A stretch of 64,000 nucleotides of DNA from Actinomyces glycerinitolerans (GTDB taxonomy: Bacteria; Actinomycetota; Actinomycetes; Actinomycetales; Actinomycetaceae): NCBI RefSeq assembly GCF_900098745.1, contig NZ_FQTT01000009.1, positions 124,001 to 188,000 of the forward strand, read 5' to 3'. This document shows, in pieces, positions 18,500-27,348 of this stretch. The position numbers and the translations under genes were made by a program. The first letter of the stretch is position 1. Every line of letters begins with the position of its first letter. Under the pieces are notes generated by a model. The model searched no databases and was not told where the DNA came from. It was given only the letters and a program-made list of their open reading frames with translations.

Positions 18500-18511
18500 G
18501 CAGCCATTGTC
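18485..18511. promoter_or_regulatory. Overlapping divergent leaderless promoters
   Basis: GATAAT at 18485-18490 (plus) is seven bases before the ATG at 18498, and lies inside the first codons of the HAD gene. On the minus strand GACAAT at 18506-18511 is six bases before the ATG ending at 18499, and lies inside the first codons of the plus-strand gene. Both start codons share the palindrome GCATGC. Confidence 0.6.
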
Positions 18512-19304
18512 CCCGCAAAACGTCCCCGGTGCGGCCGATTCGCCCTCCCCATCCGCTCATGCCGACCACCCCGTTCCCTGGGCCATGCAAATCGCCGTCC
18601 ACTACGACAAGGTCCACCCGCCCCGCCGCATCGACGTCGCGGAGGCCAGCGCCCGCGCCGTCGTGGCCCTGCTCGCCGCCCCCGAGTCCGCCCCCGGCGG
18701 CCCCTGGCACGACGCCGTGGAGTACTGGCGTGACGGGCGCATCCGCAAGTTGGTGCGCCGCGCTCGCGGTCGGCGCTGGGATGAGATTCAGGAGCTGCCG
18801 GGCGTCACCGTCGCCCAGGACGGACCGGCGGGCTGGGGGAGGGCCGAGGCGCGCGCGATCGTGCCCGGGCCCGTCCGTCCACTGCCGCCCGCGCTGGCCA
18901 AGACCCAGGTGGAGGGCACCCACTTCCCGCACGGGGGCGAGCTGCCCCCGCCGCCCGCCGCGATCACGGCCGCCGTCGCCAAGGACCCCGCCGCCGCCCG
19001 CGGGATCGTGCTCACCAGTGACTCGGCCTCGCAGCAGGCCCCGGTAACGGTTGAAGTCACTCCGCTGGAGGAGATGACCAGCGGGAAGCTGTGCGCGCAG
19101 GTCGCCCACGCCGCCCAGCTCGCCTGGGAGAGCCCGCAGCTGCCCACCGACCTGCGGGAGCGCTGGGCCGCGCAGGGCTACCGGGTACGCGTCGTCTTCC
19201 CATCGGAGGCCTCTTGGCGGAATCGCCCGCGGCCGGTGTCGGTGGTGGATGCGGGTTTCACCGAGCTGGACGGGCCCACGGAGACCACACGCGCCTGCTG
19301 GTGA
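18498..19304 (+). CDS. Peptidyl-tRNA hydrolase, PTH2-like
   Basis: This 268-residue protein has two related segments. The N-terminal one begins PWAMQIAVHYDKV. The second holds the PTH2-type signature EMTSGKLCAQVAHAAQLAW near residues 196-214. PTH2 enzymes release peptides from prematurely dissociated peptidyl-tRNA. The usual PTH2 length is about 115 residues, so this longer actinobacterial form carries extra sequence. The start at 18498 is preferred because GATAAT lies seven bases upstream; ATG 18585 would cut off the PW that precedes the conserved MQ. It is divergent from, and overlaps by 2 bp, the HAD gene. No frameshift is seen. Activity is inferred from the family. Confidence 0.8.
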   Translation: MQPLSPQNVPGAADSPSPSAHADHPVPWAMQIAVHYDKVHPPRRIDVAEASARAVVALLAAPESAPGGPWHDAVEYWRDGRIRKLVRRARGRRWDEIQELPGVTVAQDGPAGWGRAEARAIVPGPVRPLPPALAKTQVEGTHFPHGGELPPPPAAITAAVAKDPAAARGIVLTSDSASQQAPVTVEVTPLEEMTSGKLCAQVAHAAQLAWESPQLPTDLRERWAAQGYRVRVVFPSEASWRNRPRPVSVVDAGFTELDGPTETTRACW

Positions 19305-19374
19305 ACGGCGGGTAAGCGGGTGGCGACGGCGACCGGCCTGCAGTCGCCGCCCGTCCGCGCTTACGCGGGCGGGA

Positions 19375-19980
19375 TCAGGCGGCTTCGCCGACGGGCTCGG
19401 GCGTGCCGCGGAACACCCACAGGCGCATCAGTGCGTACAGGTAGATCCCCTCGCAGCAGGCCGAGATCAGCCGCGCCAGCTCCGCGTTCACCCCCACCAG
19501 GTGCAGCAGGCTGGACAGGCCCAGAATGAAGATCACGTACTGTGAGACCAGGCCGACGGCGTAGCGCGACCCCTGCGAGACCAGCGAGCCGTGCGACTGG
19601 AAGTTCAACCAGCGGTTGAGCAGCAGCGAGTACACGCCCGCGATCGCATAGCCCACGGTGACGGCCAGGGGGTAGAACCAGTGCAACTGCTCGTAGAACA
19701 GCGTTAGGAAGCTGATGTCGATGACGAATCCGGAGCCGTTGATGAGCGCGTAGCCGATGAAGGTCACCGGTACTCGGCGGCGCAGGAACCCCGGCAGCAG
19801 CCGGTGAATGCGGTCGATGAGGTGCCGGAATACGCGCGGAGCACGTCGCGCCGGATCCTGCAGGCGAGCATCGAAACGACGACGGGCGGCGGCTGTGGCC
19901 CTCACGGCATCCGACGTCCGGGCCGCGGGAGAGGATTGACGCTGCTCCCGCACATTTCCGGACGTCGTAATGCTCGTCAT
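19375..19980 (-). CDS. GtrA-family membrane protein
   Basis: This 201-residue protein has a hydrophilic N-terminal 75 residues and four hydrophobic helices starting at VTFIGYALINGSGFVID. The pattern of four helices with YAIAGVYSLLLNRWLNF between helices 2 and 3 is typical of GtrA. GtrA proteins are proposed to flip undecaprenyl-phosphate-linked sugars during surface polysaccharide or teichoic acid decoration. The start at 19980 is supported by GGAAGG about eight bases upstream. It converges with the PTH2-like gene. Confidence 0.87.
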   Translation of the reverse strand: MTSITTSGNVREQRQSSPAARTSDAVRATAAARRRFDARLQDPARRAPRVFRHLIDRIHRLLPGFLRRRVPVTFIGYALINGSGFVIDISFLTLFYEQLHWFYPLAVTVGYAIAGVYSLLLNRWLNFQSHGSLVSQGSRYAVGLVSQYVIFILGLSSLLHLVGVNAELARLISACCEGIYLYALMRLWVFRGTPEPVGEAA

Positions 19981-20203
19981 GGTGATCCTTCCAGGCGCCG
20001 CACCCGCTGCGCTCACAGGCTTGAGTTTTGTACCACCGCCGATGCCTGGCAAGTCCGTGCGGATGAAGTCTGGGTTCCGAAAGTATGAGAAAAGCCGGGT
20101 ACCTCTCCTCCCGCAGGAGGAGAGCGCTGAGTCGGGCCCGGTCGGCTGCGTGCAGCGCCGACCGAGGAGACGACAGAACGCCGTATTACCCGGCGGAGGC
20201 GAC

Positions 20204-20860
20204 TCAGGCCGCTGCGGTGCCGTCGAGCACGGCGACGATCTCGCGGCGCAGCAGGTCCCCGCCCGCGTCCGCCGGGTGGTGCACCGTGCGGATGCCGAGC
20301 GTCGCCGCCGCGGACACATTGGTCGCGCTGTCATCCACGAACAGCGCCTCCTGTGGAGCCACGCCAACCAGGTCCAGCACCGTGCGGAAGTACTCGGCGC
20401 TGGGCTTGGCCACGCCGAGCGTGCAGGAGTAGGCATCCACGTCGCACAGTCCGTCGTACCCGAGTGCCGAGCGCATCCAGGCGCGACGCTCGTGCTGCTG
20501 ATTGGTGGCCAGCACCGTGGTGTAGCCGGCGGCCCGCAGCTCGCGGACCGCCTGCCAGGCGGCCGGGTCCGGCGTGGCCCGCCACCACAGGTCGAGCAGT
20601 TCTTCCACGCTCGCGCCGAGCCGTAACTCGTCTACCAGCCGCTCAAGCAGGGTGCGCAGATCCTCGTCTCCCCTCAGAGCGGGGCCCTCCTCGGCGAGCA
20701 GACGACGGCAGAAGCGCTCCCCGCCGCCGTTGGTCAGCGCCTGATCCCAGGGCGTGCCGATCAGCTGCAAAACGCCGTCGGCGTCGAGCAGCACGGCGCG
20801 TACCGGGCTGGTTCCGAGCGCGGGAATTTCGGGCGGGGCGGGTGAGGGGGCCGGCGTCAT
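20204..20860 (-). CDS. HAD-family hydrolase
   Basis: This 218-residue HAD subfamily IA phosphatase has motif I VLLDADGVLQ, motif II LATNQQHERR, the motif III Lys in LGVAKPSAEYF, and motif IV FVDDSATNVSAA, all intact. The ATG at 20860 is preferred because CACGAT lies six bases upstream (leaderless pattern); an upstream in-frame ATG at 20878 is less likely. The 223-bp gap to gtrA shows no gene. The substrate is unknown; the family includes nucleotidases and epoxide-hydrolase N-domain-like phosphatases. Confidence 0.86.
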   Translation of the reverse strand: MTPAPSPAPPEIPALGTSPVRAVLLDADGVLQLIGTPWDQALTNGGGERFCRRLLAEEGPALRGDEDLRTLLERLVDELRLGASVEELLDLWWRATPDPAAWQAVRELRAAGYTTVLATNQQHERRAWMRSALGYDGLCDVDAYSCTLGVAKPSAEYFRTVLDLVGVAPQEALFVDDSATNVSAAATLGIRTVHHPADAGGDLLRREIVAVLDGTAAA

Positions 20861-21182
20861 GAAGCGATCGTGGCGCATGATCGCCGGTTTCGCCAGCAGT
20901 ACGCCGGGGAGGGGGTGAAAGCGGGCAAGGACCCAGCCGGGCGCGGGTGGCCCAAGTGAGCGTCGGCGGTCTCGGGTCTGGGGTGCCCGGGCCGTAGCTG
21001 CGCTCGTCGCTGCCCGGTTGTGGATAACCCGACGGGGACACGGCGTCGGTGGTTGACGTCACGCATTTCTTCGACTAGAAAATAATCGCTATGCATCAGT
21101 CCGGCCGCGCCGCGGCGGCCGGGCCCACGGGCAACAGTCCGCAATCCCAGCCGCAGATCCCACATAAGTCGAAGGAGACCCC
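20861..21182. other. Divergent intergenic region upstream of the galactoside operon
   Basis: This 322-bp gap separates the HAD gene from the divergent alpha-galactosidase gene. It contains the sigma70-like promoter at 21053-21081 and a G+C-rich left part without a recognisable gene. Confidence 0.6.
21053..21081 (+). promoter_or_regulatory. Promoter of the alpha-galactosidase operon
   Basis: TTGACG at 21053-21058 and TAGAAA at 21076-21081 are separated by 17 bp, followed by AT-rich DNA. A 5' untranslated region of about 95 bases precedes the GTG start. Confidence 0.6.
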
Positions 21183-23366
21183 GTGTCCCACTCTCGTATC
21201 GTCCACCTGCGCCGGGCCGGCACCTCACTGGTCCTGGACCTGATGCCCGACCGGCACCCGGTCGTGCGGCACTGGGGCGAGGACCTGGGTGAGCTCGATG
21301 GTGCGGCCCTCGCCGACGTCGGCATCGCCCAGAACACGGCTACCGGCTCCAACCAGACCTGGACCACCCCGGATCTGCCTGTGCTGCCGCTGCCACACTT
21401 GGGCTGGTCCGCCCGCCCCGCCGTTCTGCTGCACCGCGCCGACGGCTCGGCCTTCTCCATCCACCCCGAGAACGTCACCCACACGGTCGAGGCGGTCGAC
21501 GCCCCCGGCGGCCAGGCCGATCAGGTCACCTCCACCGCCACCGACCCGGTCCACGGCATCGTCCTGACCACAGTGTTGCGTCTGGAGCCCTCCGGACTAG
21601 TGCGTCTGCGCGCCGAGGTCGCCGACGCGGCCGGCCCCGACGCCGCACCCCTCGAGGTCGACGAACTCACCCCGCTCCTGCCGGTGCCCGCCGACGCCAC
21701 CGAGCTGCTCGACTTCACCGGCCACCACGCCTTCGAACGGCAGCCGGTGCGCACACCCTTCACCCCTGGCACCCGCCTGCGCGAGTCCTGGGAGGGCCGC
21801 ACCGGTCACGACGCCGTCACCTGGCTGGTCGCCGGCACCGCCGGCTTCGGATGGCGCCGCGGCCGCGTCCACGCCGTACACCTCGCCTGGTCCGGCAACA
21901 CCCGTGCCCTGGCCGCCCACCCCGCCCAGGGCTATCGGCTACTGGGGGCCGGGGAGCTGCTCCACCCCGGTGAGATCGTGCTCGGCCCCGGCCAGAGCTA
22001 CACCAGCCCGTGGGTGGTCGGCTCCTGGGGGGAGGGCCTGGATGCACTCGCCGCCCGGGCGCACGCCCACGTGCGGGCCCTGCCCTCCTACCCCGCCCGC
22101 CCGCGACCCGTGCTGCTGAACATCTGGGAGGCCGTCTACTTCAACCACGATCTGGACAAGCTCAAGGCCCTGGCCGACGAGGCCGCCGCCATCGGCATCG
22201 AGCGCTTCGTCGTCGACGACGGCTGGTTCGGCTCGCGCCGCGACGACACCTCCGGCCTGGGCGACTGGCAGGTCTCCCCGGAGGTCTGGCCCACCGGGCT
22301 GGAACCGCTGGCGCAGCACGTGCGCGAGTTGGGCATGGAGCTGGGACTGTGGTTCGAGCCGGAGATGATCAACCGCGACTCCGAGCTGGCGCGCACCCAC
22401 CCCGACTGGATCCTGTCCGACGGGGCCGGCGGCGCCGTCGAGCACCGCCACCAGCGGGTGCTGGACCTGACCGCCCCGGGCGCCTGGGACTACCTGTTCG
22501 GTGCCATCAGCGACCTGGTGGAGCGCCTGGACCTGGCCTACATCAAGTGGGACCACAACTCCACGGTGCTTGCCGCCGGGCACATGGCCCCCAACGCCGC
22601 ACTCGGCACCCGCTACGGCGCCCCGGCCATCCACGACCAGACCCTCGCCCTCTACCGGCTACTGGACGCCCTCCACGAGCGCTTCCCGAACCTGGAGATC
22701 GAGTCCTGCTGCGGCGGCGGCGGCCGCATCGACCTGGGGATCATCGAGCACACCCAGCGCGTGTGGACCTCCGACTGCAACGACGCCCACGACCGGGCCA
22801 ACATCAACCGCGGCACCATGCTGCTACTTCCGCCCGAACTGATCGGCACCCACGTCGGCTCCGGGCGCGACCACACCACGCTGCGCAGCCTGGACATCTC
22901 CTTCCGTGCGGCCACCGCCCTGTGGGGGCACATGGGCGTGGAGTGGGACCTGCTGAGCGCCAGCGACGCCGACAAGCAGGGCCTGGCGGAGCTGATCGGC
23001 ATGCACAAGCAGTTGCGCCCCCTGCTGCACTCCGGCACCGTCGTCCACGCCGACGTCGACGAGGACGACGTCGTACGCATTCAGGGCGTCGTCGCCCCGG
23101 ACCGCTCCGACGCCCTGTTCGGACTGACCAGCCTGGGACAGGCGCTCACCTGGCCCGGTGCTCCCCGGCCCCTGCCCGGCCTTGACCCGCAGCGCACCTA
23201 CCGGGTGCAACTGGCTGCGCCCCTGTACGCGGGCCACGTCTACCAGGCCGCCTGGACCCGCCCCGAGGGGGTGGTCCTGCCGGGCTCGTACCTGGTGAAC
23301 AACGGCCTGTCATTGCCCGTCATCCACCCCGACCACATGCTGCTCGTGCGCGTCACCGCCGTCTGA
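21183..23366 (+). CDS. Alpha-galactosidase, GH36
   Basis: This 727-residue GH36 enzyme hydrolyses terminal alpha-1,6-galactose from raffinose, stachyose or melibiose. An N-terminal beta-sandwich precedes the (beta/alpha)8 barrel, with FVVDDGWFG, LGLWFEPEMIN, nucleophile Asp in YIKWDHN near residue 460, the glycine-cysteine segment ESCCGGGGRIDLG, and acid/base Asp in WTSDCNDAHDR near residue 525. Length fits the 700-740-residue subgroup. The start is GTG with AAGGAGAC four bases upstream. No signal peptide is present, so it acts in the cytosol on imported sugar. The two permeases and the binding protein downstream form an operon with it. Confidence 0.96.
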   Translation: MSHSRIVHLRRAGTSLVLDLMPDRHPVVRHWGEDLGELDGAALADVGIAQNTATGSNQTWTTPDLPVLPLPHLGWSARPAVLLHRADGSAFSIHPENVTHTVEAVDAPGGQADQVTSTATDPVHGIVLTTVLRLEPSGLVRLRAEVADAAGPDAAPLEVDELTPLLPVPADATELLDFTGHHAFERQPVRTPFTPGTRLRESWEGRTGHDAVTWLVAGTAGFGWRRGRVHAVHLAWSGNTRALAAHPAQGYRLLGAGELLHPGEIVLGPGQSYTSPWVVGSWGEGLDALAARAHAHVRALPSYPARPRPVLLNIWEAVYFNHDLDKLKALADEAAAIGIERFVVDDGWFGSRRDDTSGLGDWQVSPEVWPTGLEPLAQHVRELGMELGLWFEPEMINRDSELARTHPDWILSDGAGGAVEHRHQRVLDLTAPGAWDYLFGAISDLVERLDLAYIKWDHNSTVLAAGHMAPNAALGTRYGAPAIHDQTLALYRLLDALHERFPNLEIESCCGGGGRIDLGIIEHTQRVWTSDCNDAHDRANINRGTMLLLPPELIGTHVGSGRDHTTLRSLDISFRAATALWGHMGVEWDLLSASDADKQGLAELIGMHKQLRPLLHSGTVVHADVDEDDVVRIQGVVAPDRSDALFGLTSLGQALTWPGAPRPLPGLDPQRTYRVQLAAPLYAGHVYQAAWTRPEGVVLPGSYLVNNGLSLPVIHPDHMLLVRVTAV

Positions 23367-23481
23367 GCCGCCCCGCGCCCAAGGGCGCGCCGCCTGACCC
23401 TGGCTGCGTCGTCGCACCGGAGCGATTGACCACCAACCCGTATTTCCCGATCCAAATCCCGCCAGGAACGGAGTATCGCCC

Positions 23482-24390
23482 ATGTCCACAGCGACCGCCG
23501 CCGCCGGACCGGCGCTGCGCAGGAAACCGAAGGATGACCGCCTACTCGGCATCGCCTTCATCATTCCCGCCGGCATCGGCCTGGTCGCCTTCTACATCTG
23601 GCCCCTGATCCGGGGCATCTGGCTGTCCTTCACCGAGTACAACCTGCTGACCCCGGAGCAGTTCATTGGCCTGAGCAACTACCAGCGCATGATCGGCGAC
23701 TCCATCTTCTGGAACGCCGTCAAGGTGACGCTGGAGTACGTGCTGATCAACATTGGCCTCCAGACCATCCTCGCGCTGGTGATCGCCGTGCTCATGCAGC
23801 GGCTGACCCAGTCGACGCTGGTGCGCTCGATCGTGCTGACCCCCTACCTGGTGTCCAACGTCGTCGTCGCCATGCTCTGGCTGTGGATCCTGGACAACAC
23901 GCTGGGCATCTCCAACGAGATCATCTCCGCCATCACCGGGGAGAGCGTCAACTTCTTCTCCTCCGCCCTGGCCATCCCCACCATCGCCCTGATCAACGTG
24001 TGGCGCCACGTGGGCTACACCGCCCTGCTGATCTTCGCGGGGCTCCAGTCCATTCCGGAGACGGTCTACGAGGCCGGCAAGATGGATGGCGCCAGCGAGT
24101 GGACCATGTTCTGGAAGATCACGGTGCCGCTGCTGCGCCCCATCCTGGCGCTGGTGCTGATCATGACGATGATCGGCTCCTTCCAGGTCTTCGACACCGT
24201 CTCGGTGACCACCCAGGGCGGCCCGGTCAACGCCAGCCGCGTGCTGCAGTACTACATCTACGACATGGCCTTCAGCCGCTTCCAGTTCGGCTACGCCTCC
24301 GCCATGGCGGTGGGGCTGCTCATCGTGTTGGCGGCCATCACCATTCTCCAGTACCGCATGACCCGTGCGGGCGAGACGGACCTGGACTGA
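23482..24390 (+). CDS. Sugar ABC transporter permease (MalF/MsmF type)
   Basis: This 302-residue inner-membrane subunit of a CUT1-family carbohydrate ABC importer has six predicted helices. The EAA loop, which contacts the ATPase, is EAGKMDGASEWTMFWKITVP near residues 195-214. The ATG follows AACGGAG. It sits 115 bp after the alpha-galactosidase gene and 16 bp before the second permease gene, so it probably imports the galactosides that GH36 cleaves. Confidence 0.94.
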   Translation: MSTATAAAGPALRRKPKDDRLLGIAFIIPAGIGLVAFYIWPLIRGIWLSFTEYNLLTPEQFIGLSNYQRMIGDSIFWNAVKVTLEYVLINIGLQTILALVIAVLMQRLTQSTLVRSIVLTPYLVSNVVVAMLWLWILDNTLGISNEIISAITGESVNFFSSALAIPTIALINVWRHVGYTALLIFAGLQSIPETVYEAGKMDGASEWTMFWKITVPLLRPILALVLIMTMIGSFQVFDTVSVTTQGGPVNASRVLQYYIYDMAFSRFQFGYASAMAVGLLIVLAAITILQYRMTRAGETDLD

Positions 24391-24406
24391 GAGGAGACGA
24401 GCAAGC

Positions 24407-25348
24407 ATGAGCGCTTTGACCACCACCGCCCCCGATGCGAGCCCCGCAGCCGAGAGCCGCCGCACCCGCAAGAACGGCATCTCCGTGGGGCGGGTGATCG
24501 CCTGGATCTTCATGGCCCTGATCATCGTCATTACGATCCTGCCCTTCTATTGGGTGCTGCGCACCGCCCTGTCCTCCAACGCCGGGATCACCTCCGACCC
24601 CACCTCGGTCCTGCCGGTTGACTTCAACCTGCGCGGCTTCGCCCGTGTGTTCGGCATGCAGTCCACCGAGGAGGCCCTGGCCGACGGCGGCTCCGGCGCC
24701 TCCATGAACTTCTGGATCTACCTGCGCAACTCGGTGATCGTGGCAACGCTGGTCACCGCCGGCCAGGTGTTCTTCTCCGCCATGGCCGCATACTCCTTCG
24801 CCCGCCTGCGCTGGCGCGGCCGGGACGCGGTGTTCACCCTGTTCCTGGCAGCCCTGATGGTGCCCTCGATCTTCACGCTGCTGCCCAACTTCGTGCTGGT
24901 CAAGCAGATCGGACTCATCGACAACCTGCTGGGCGTGGCGTTGCCGACCATGTTCATGACGCCGTTCGCGGTGTTCTTCCTGCGCCAGTTCTTCATGAAC
25001 ATCCCGCGCGAGCTGGAGGAGGCCGCCCTGCTCGACGGCGCCTCCAAGATCCGGGTGTTCTTCCAGCTGATCCTGCCGATGGCCAGCGCACCGATCTCCA
25101 CCCTGGCGATCATCACCTACATCACCGCCTGGAACGACTACTTCTGGCCCCTGCTGGTGTCCTACACGGACTCCTCCCGCGTGCTGACGGTGGCCGTGGC
25201 TGTCTTCCGGTCCCAGGCGCCCACCTCCGGCACCGACTGGTCCGGACTCATGGCGGCCACGCTCGTGGCGGCCCTCCCGATGCTGCTGCTGTTCATGGTG
25301 GCGGCCAAGCGCATCGTCAACTCCATCGGCTTCACCGGAATCAAGTGA
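24407..25348 (+). CDS. Sugar ABC transporter permease (MalG/MsmG type)
   Basis: This 313-residue partner permease of the CUT1 importer has a hydrophilic start of about 30 residues, six helices, and the EAA loop ELEEAALLDGASKIRVFFQL. The ATG at 24407 is preceded by GAGGAGA. It is followed after 10 bp by the binding-protein gene. A longer insert with low complexity (ADGGSGAS) lies in the first exterior loop. Confidence 0.94.
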   Translation: MSALTTTAPDASPAAESRRTRKNGISVGRVIAWIFMALIIVITILPFYWVLRTALSSNAGITSDPTSVLPVDFNLRGFARVFGMQSTEEALADGGSGASMNFWIYLRNSVIVATLVTAGQVFFSAMAAYSFARLRWRGRDAVFTLFLAALMVPSIFTLLPNFVLVKQIGLIDNLLGVALPTMFMTPFAVFFLRQFFMNIPRELEEAALLDGASKIRVFFQLILPMASAPISTLAIITYITAWNDYFWPLLVSYTDSSRVLTVAVAVFRSQAPTSGTDWSGLMAATLVAALPMLLLFMVAAKRIVNSIGFTGIK

Positions 25349-25358
25349 GGAACGCGAG

Positions 25359-26735
25359 ATGAACAACAAGCTCATGCTCACTCGCCGGAGCCTGCTGACC
25401 GGCGCGCTCGCCGGCGCCACGGCGCTGACGCTCGCGGCCTGCTCCGGCGGTGACAATCAGACGAAGTCCAACACGATCGACTACTGGCTGTGGGACGCGA
25501 GCCAGGAGCCCGCGTATCAGGCCTGCGCGGACCGCTTCAAGGAGAAGACGGGGATCACCGTCAACATCACCCAGATCGGCTGGAACGACTACTGGACCAA
25601 GCTGACCGCCGGCTTCATCGCCGGCACCGGCCCGGACGCGTTCGTCGACCACATCGCCAGATTCGCCCAGTTTGTAGACCTGGACGTGCTCGTGCCGCTG
25701 GACGAGCAACCCGCCTGGTCCGGTGTCGACGAGTCCGCCTTCCAGGACGGACTGCTGGACCTGTGGAAGGGCGACGACGGCCACCAGTACGGCTGCCCCA
25801 AGGACTGGGACACCGTGGCGCTGTTCTACAACCAGGACATGCTCGCCGAGGCCGGTATCTCCGAGGAAGAGATCCAGACCTGCGACTGGAACCCGGAGGA
25901 CGGCGGCAGCTTCGAGCGGATCCTGGCGCGGCTCACCGTGGACCAGAATAATGTGCGCGGTGATCAGGAAGGCTTCGACCCTAAGCACGTGAAGGTCTAT
26001 GGGCTCGGCATCCAGAACTCGGGCTCCAACGACGGCCAGACCTCGTGGAGCCCCTTCACCGCCACCGTGGGGGACTGGTACTACACGGACAAGGAGACCT
26101 GGGGCACCCACTACCGCTACGACGATCCTGACTTCCAGCGCACCCTGGACTGGTACTTCGGGCTGGTGGACAAGGGCTATCTGAACCCCAACGGGGCCTT
26201 CTCCGACGCCACTAGCACCGATATCCAACTCGGTTCGGGGTCCATCGCCATGGCGATTCACGGGGCGTGGATGTTCAACACCTTCGCGGGGCTCGACATC
26301 AACGTGGGCATCGCCCCCACCCCGATCGGTCCCAACGGTAACCGCGCCTCCCTGTTCAACGGACTGGGAGACTCGATCGTCAAGGACTCGGACAAGGTGG
26401 ACCTGGCCGCCCAGTGGGTGGCCTTCCTGGGTACCGCCGAGGCGCAGGACATCGTCGCCTCCTACGGGATCGTCTTCCCGGCCATCTCCTCCTCCACCGA
26501 GAAGGCCATTGAGGTGTTCGAGGAGACCGGGTTGTCGACCGATGCCTTCACGGTGTACCTGGAGGAGGGCGGGCAGACCTTCTTCTTCCCGCTGACCTAC
26601 TTCGGCGCCGACGTCAACGCGATCATTACGCCGGCGGTGGACGCGGTCTGGGTGGATCGGGTTCCCGCGTCAACGCTCACCGACTACAACGAGCAGGTCA
26701 ACCTGCTGTTCGAGACCTCCGCGCACAGCGAGTGA
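25359..26735 (+). CDS. Sugar ABC transporter substrate-binding lipoprotein
   Basis: This 458-residue binding protein is the extracellular component of the CUT1 importer. It has a basic n-region (TRRS), a hydrophobic stretch and a lipobox LAAC near residue 29, so it should be lipid-anchored. The rest has the family-1 solute-binding fold (FKEKTGITVNITQIGW; AGFIAGTGPDAFVDH). It is the last gene of the alpha-galactosidase operon. No ATPase gene is linked, so a shared MsmK/MsiK-type ATPase elsewhere is expected. Confidence 0.94.
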   Translation: MNNKLMLTRRSLLTGALAGATALTLAACSGGDNQTKSNTIDYWLWDASQEPAYQACADRFKEKTGITVNITQIGWNDYWTKLTAGFIAGTGPDAFVDHIARFAQFVDLDVLVPLDEQPAWSGVDESAFQDGLLDLWKGDDGHQYGCPKDWDTVALFYNQDMLAEAGISEEEIQTCDWNPEDGGSFERILARLTVDQNNVRGDQEGFDPKHVKVYGLGIQNSGSNDGQTSWSPFTATVGDWYYTDKETWGTHYRYDDPDFQRTLDWYFGLVDKGYLNPNGAFSDATSTDIQLGSGSIAMAIHGAWMFNTFAGLDINVGIAPTPIGPNGNRASLFNGLGDSIVKDSDKVDLAAQWVAFLGTAEAQDIVASYGIVFPAISSSTEKAIEVFEETGLSTDAFTVYLEEGGQTFFFPLTYFGADVNAIITPAVDAVWVDRVPASTLTDYNEQVNLLFETSAHSE

Positions 26736-26890
26736 AGGTCCAAACCGTATTCGTGGCGTTGTTCGCAGCCGCGCAGCGGTGAAGTCGGGTAGTGTGAGCC
26801 TGACATCAGCCGTCGTGCTGGTTCGCATCGGCGCAAAGGTGCAATCCCTGCATCCCGCGCGCTGATCCCGGTTCTCTCAAAGGAGTACAC

Positions 26891-27157
26891 ATGGCCCAGG
26901 TCACCGCCACAATCGCCTCCAAGGTCGGCCTCCACGCCCGCCCCGCCGCGACCTTCGTCAAGGCCGTCGCCGAGAAGGGCGTCCCCGTCACCATCGCCAA
27001 GGAGGGCGGCGCCCCCGTTGACGCCTCCTCCATCCTGGGCGTCATGACGCTCGGAGCCGGCTTCGGCGACGTAGTCACCCTCGCCTCCGACGCCGATGGC
27101 GCCGACGGCGCCCTGGAGGAGCTCAAGGCCCTCCTCGAGACCGACCTCGACGCCTGA
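26891..27157 (+). CDS. ptsH: Phosphocarrier protein HPr
   Basis: This 88-residue HPr carries phosphate from enzyme I to PTS EIIA proteins. The phosphorylated His is in GLHARPA near residue 16, and the regulatory Ser in ASSILGVMTLG near residue 47 is conserved. AAAGGAG precedes the ATG by seven bases. The gene has its own 155-bp upstream gap and a strong terminator, so it is monocistronic, apart from any PTS operon. Confidence 0.96.
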   Translation: MAQVTATIASKVGLHARPAATFVKAVAEKGVPVTIAKEGGAPVDASSILGVMTLGAGFGDVVTLASDADGADGALEELKALLETDLDA

Positions 27158-27173
27158 CGCACTAACCGCACAA

Positions 27174-27224
27174 GACGCGCCACCTGCGCCCGCCTCCCTG
27201 AGACGGGTTCGCAGGTGGCGCGTC
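27174..27224 (+). terminator. Terminator of ptsH
   Basis: A perfect 15-bp stem (GACGCGCCACCTGCG at 27174-27188 with its complement at 27210-27224) with a 21-base loop, followed by CTTTG, starts 17 bp after the ptsH stop. Confidence 0.8.
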
Positions 27225-27348
27225 CTTTGCAGCGGGACGGCGCCGGTCGGAGCCACGGCGATGGCCCTCGGGACCCACAAGGTCCCGGGGGCTTCGCTCA
27301 TTTCGCCGGTCCCGTACCGCCGGCAGGGGATTGTCAGTGTGAGTGTGG

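Noticed and set aside
19375..20436. A longer 353-residue version of the GtrA gene
   Set aside because: The upstream 150 residues overlap the HAD gene in another frame and the ATG at 19980 has a good ribosome site.
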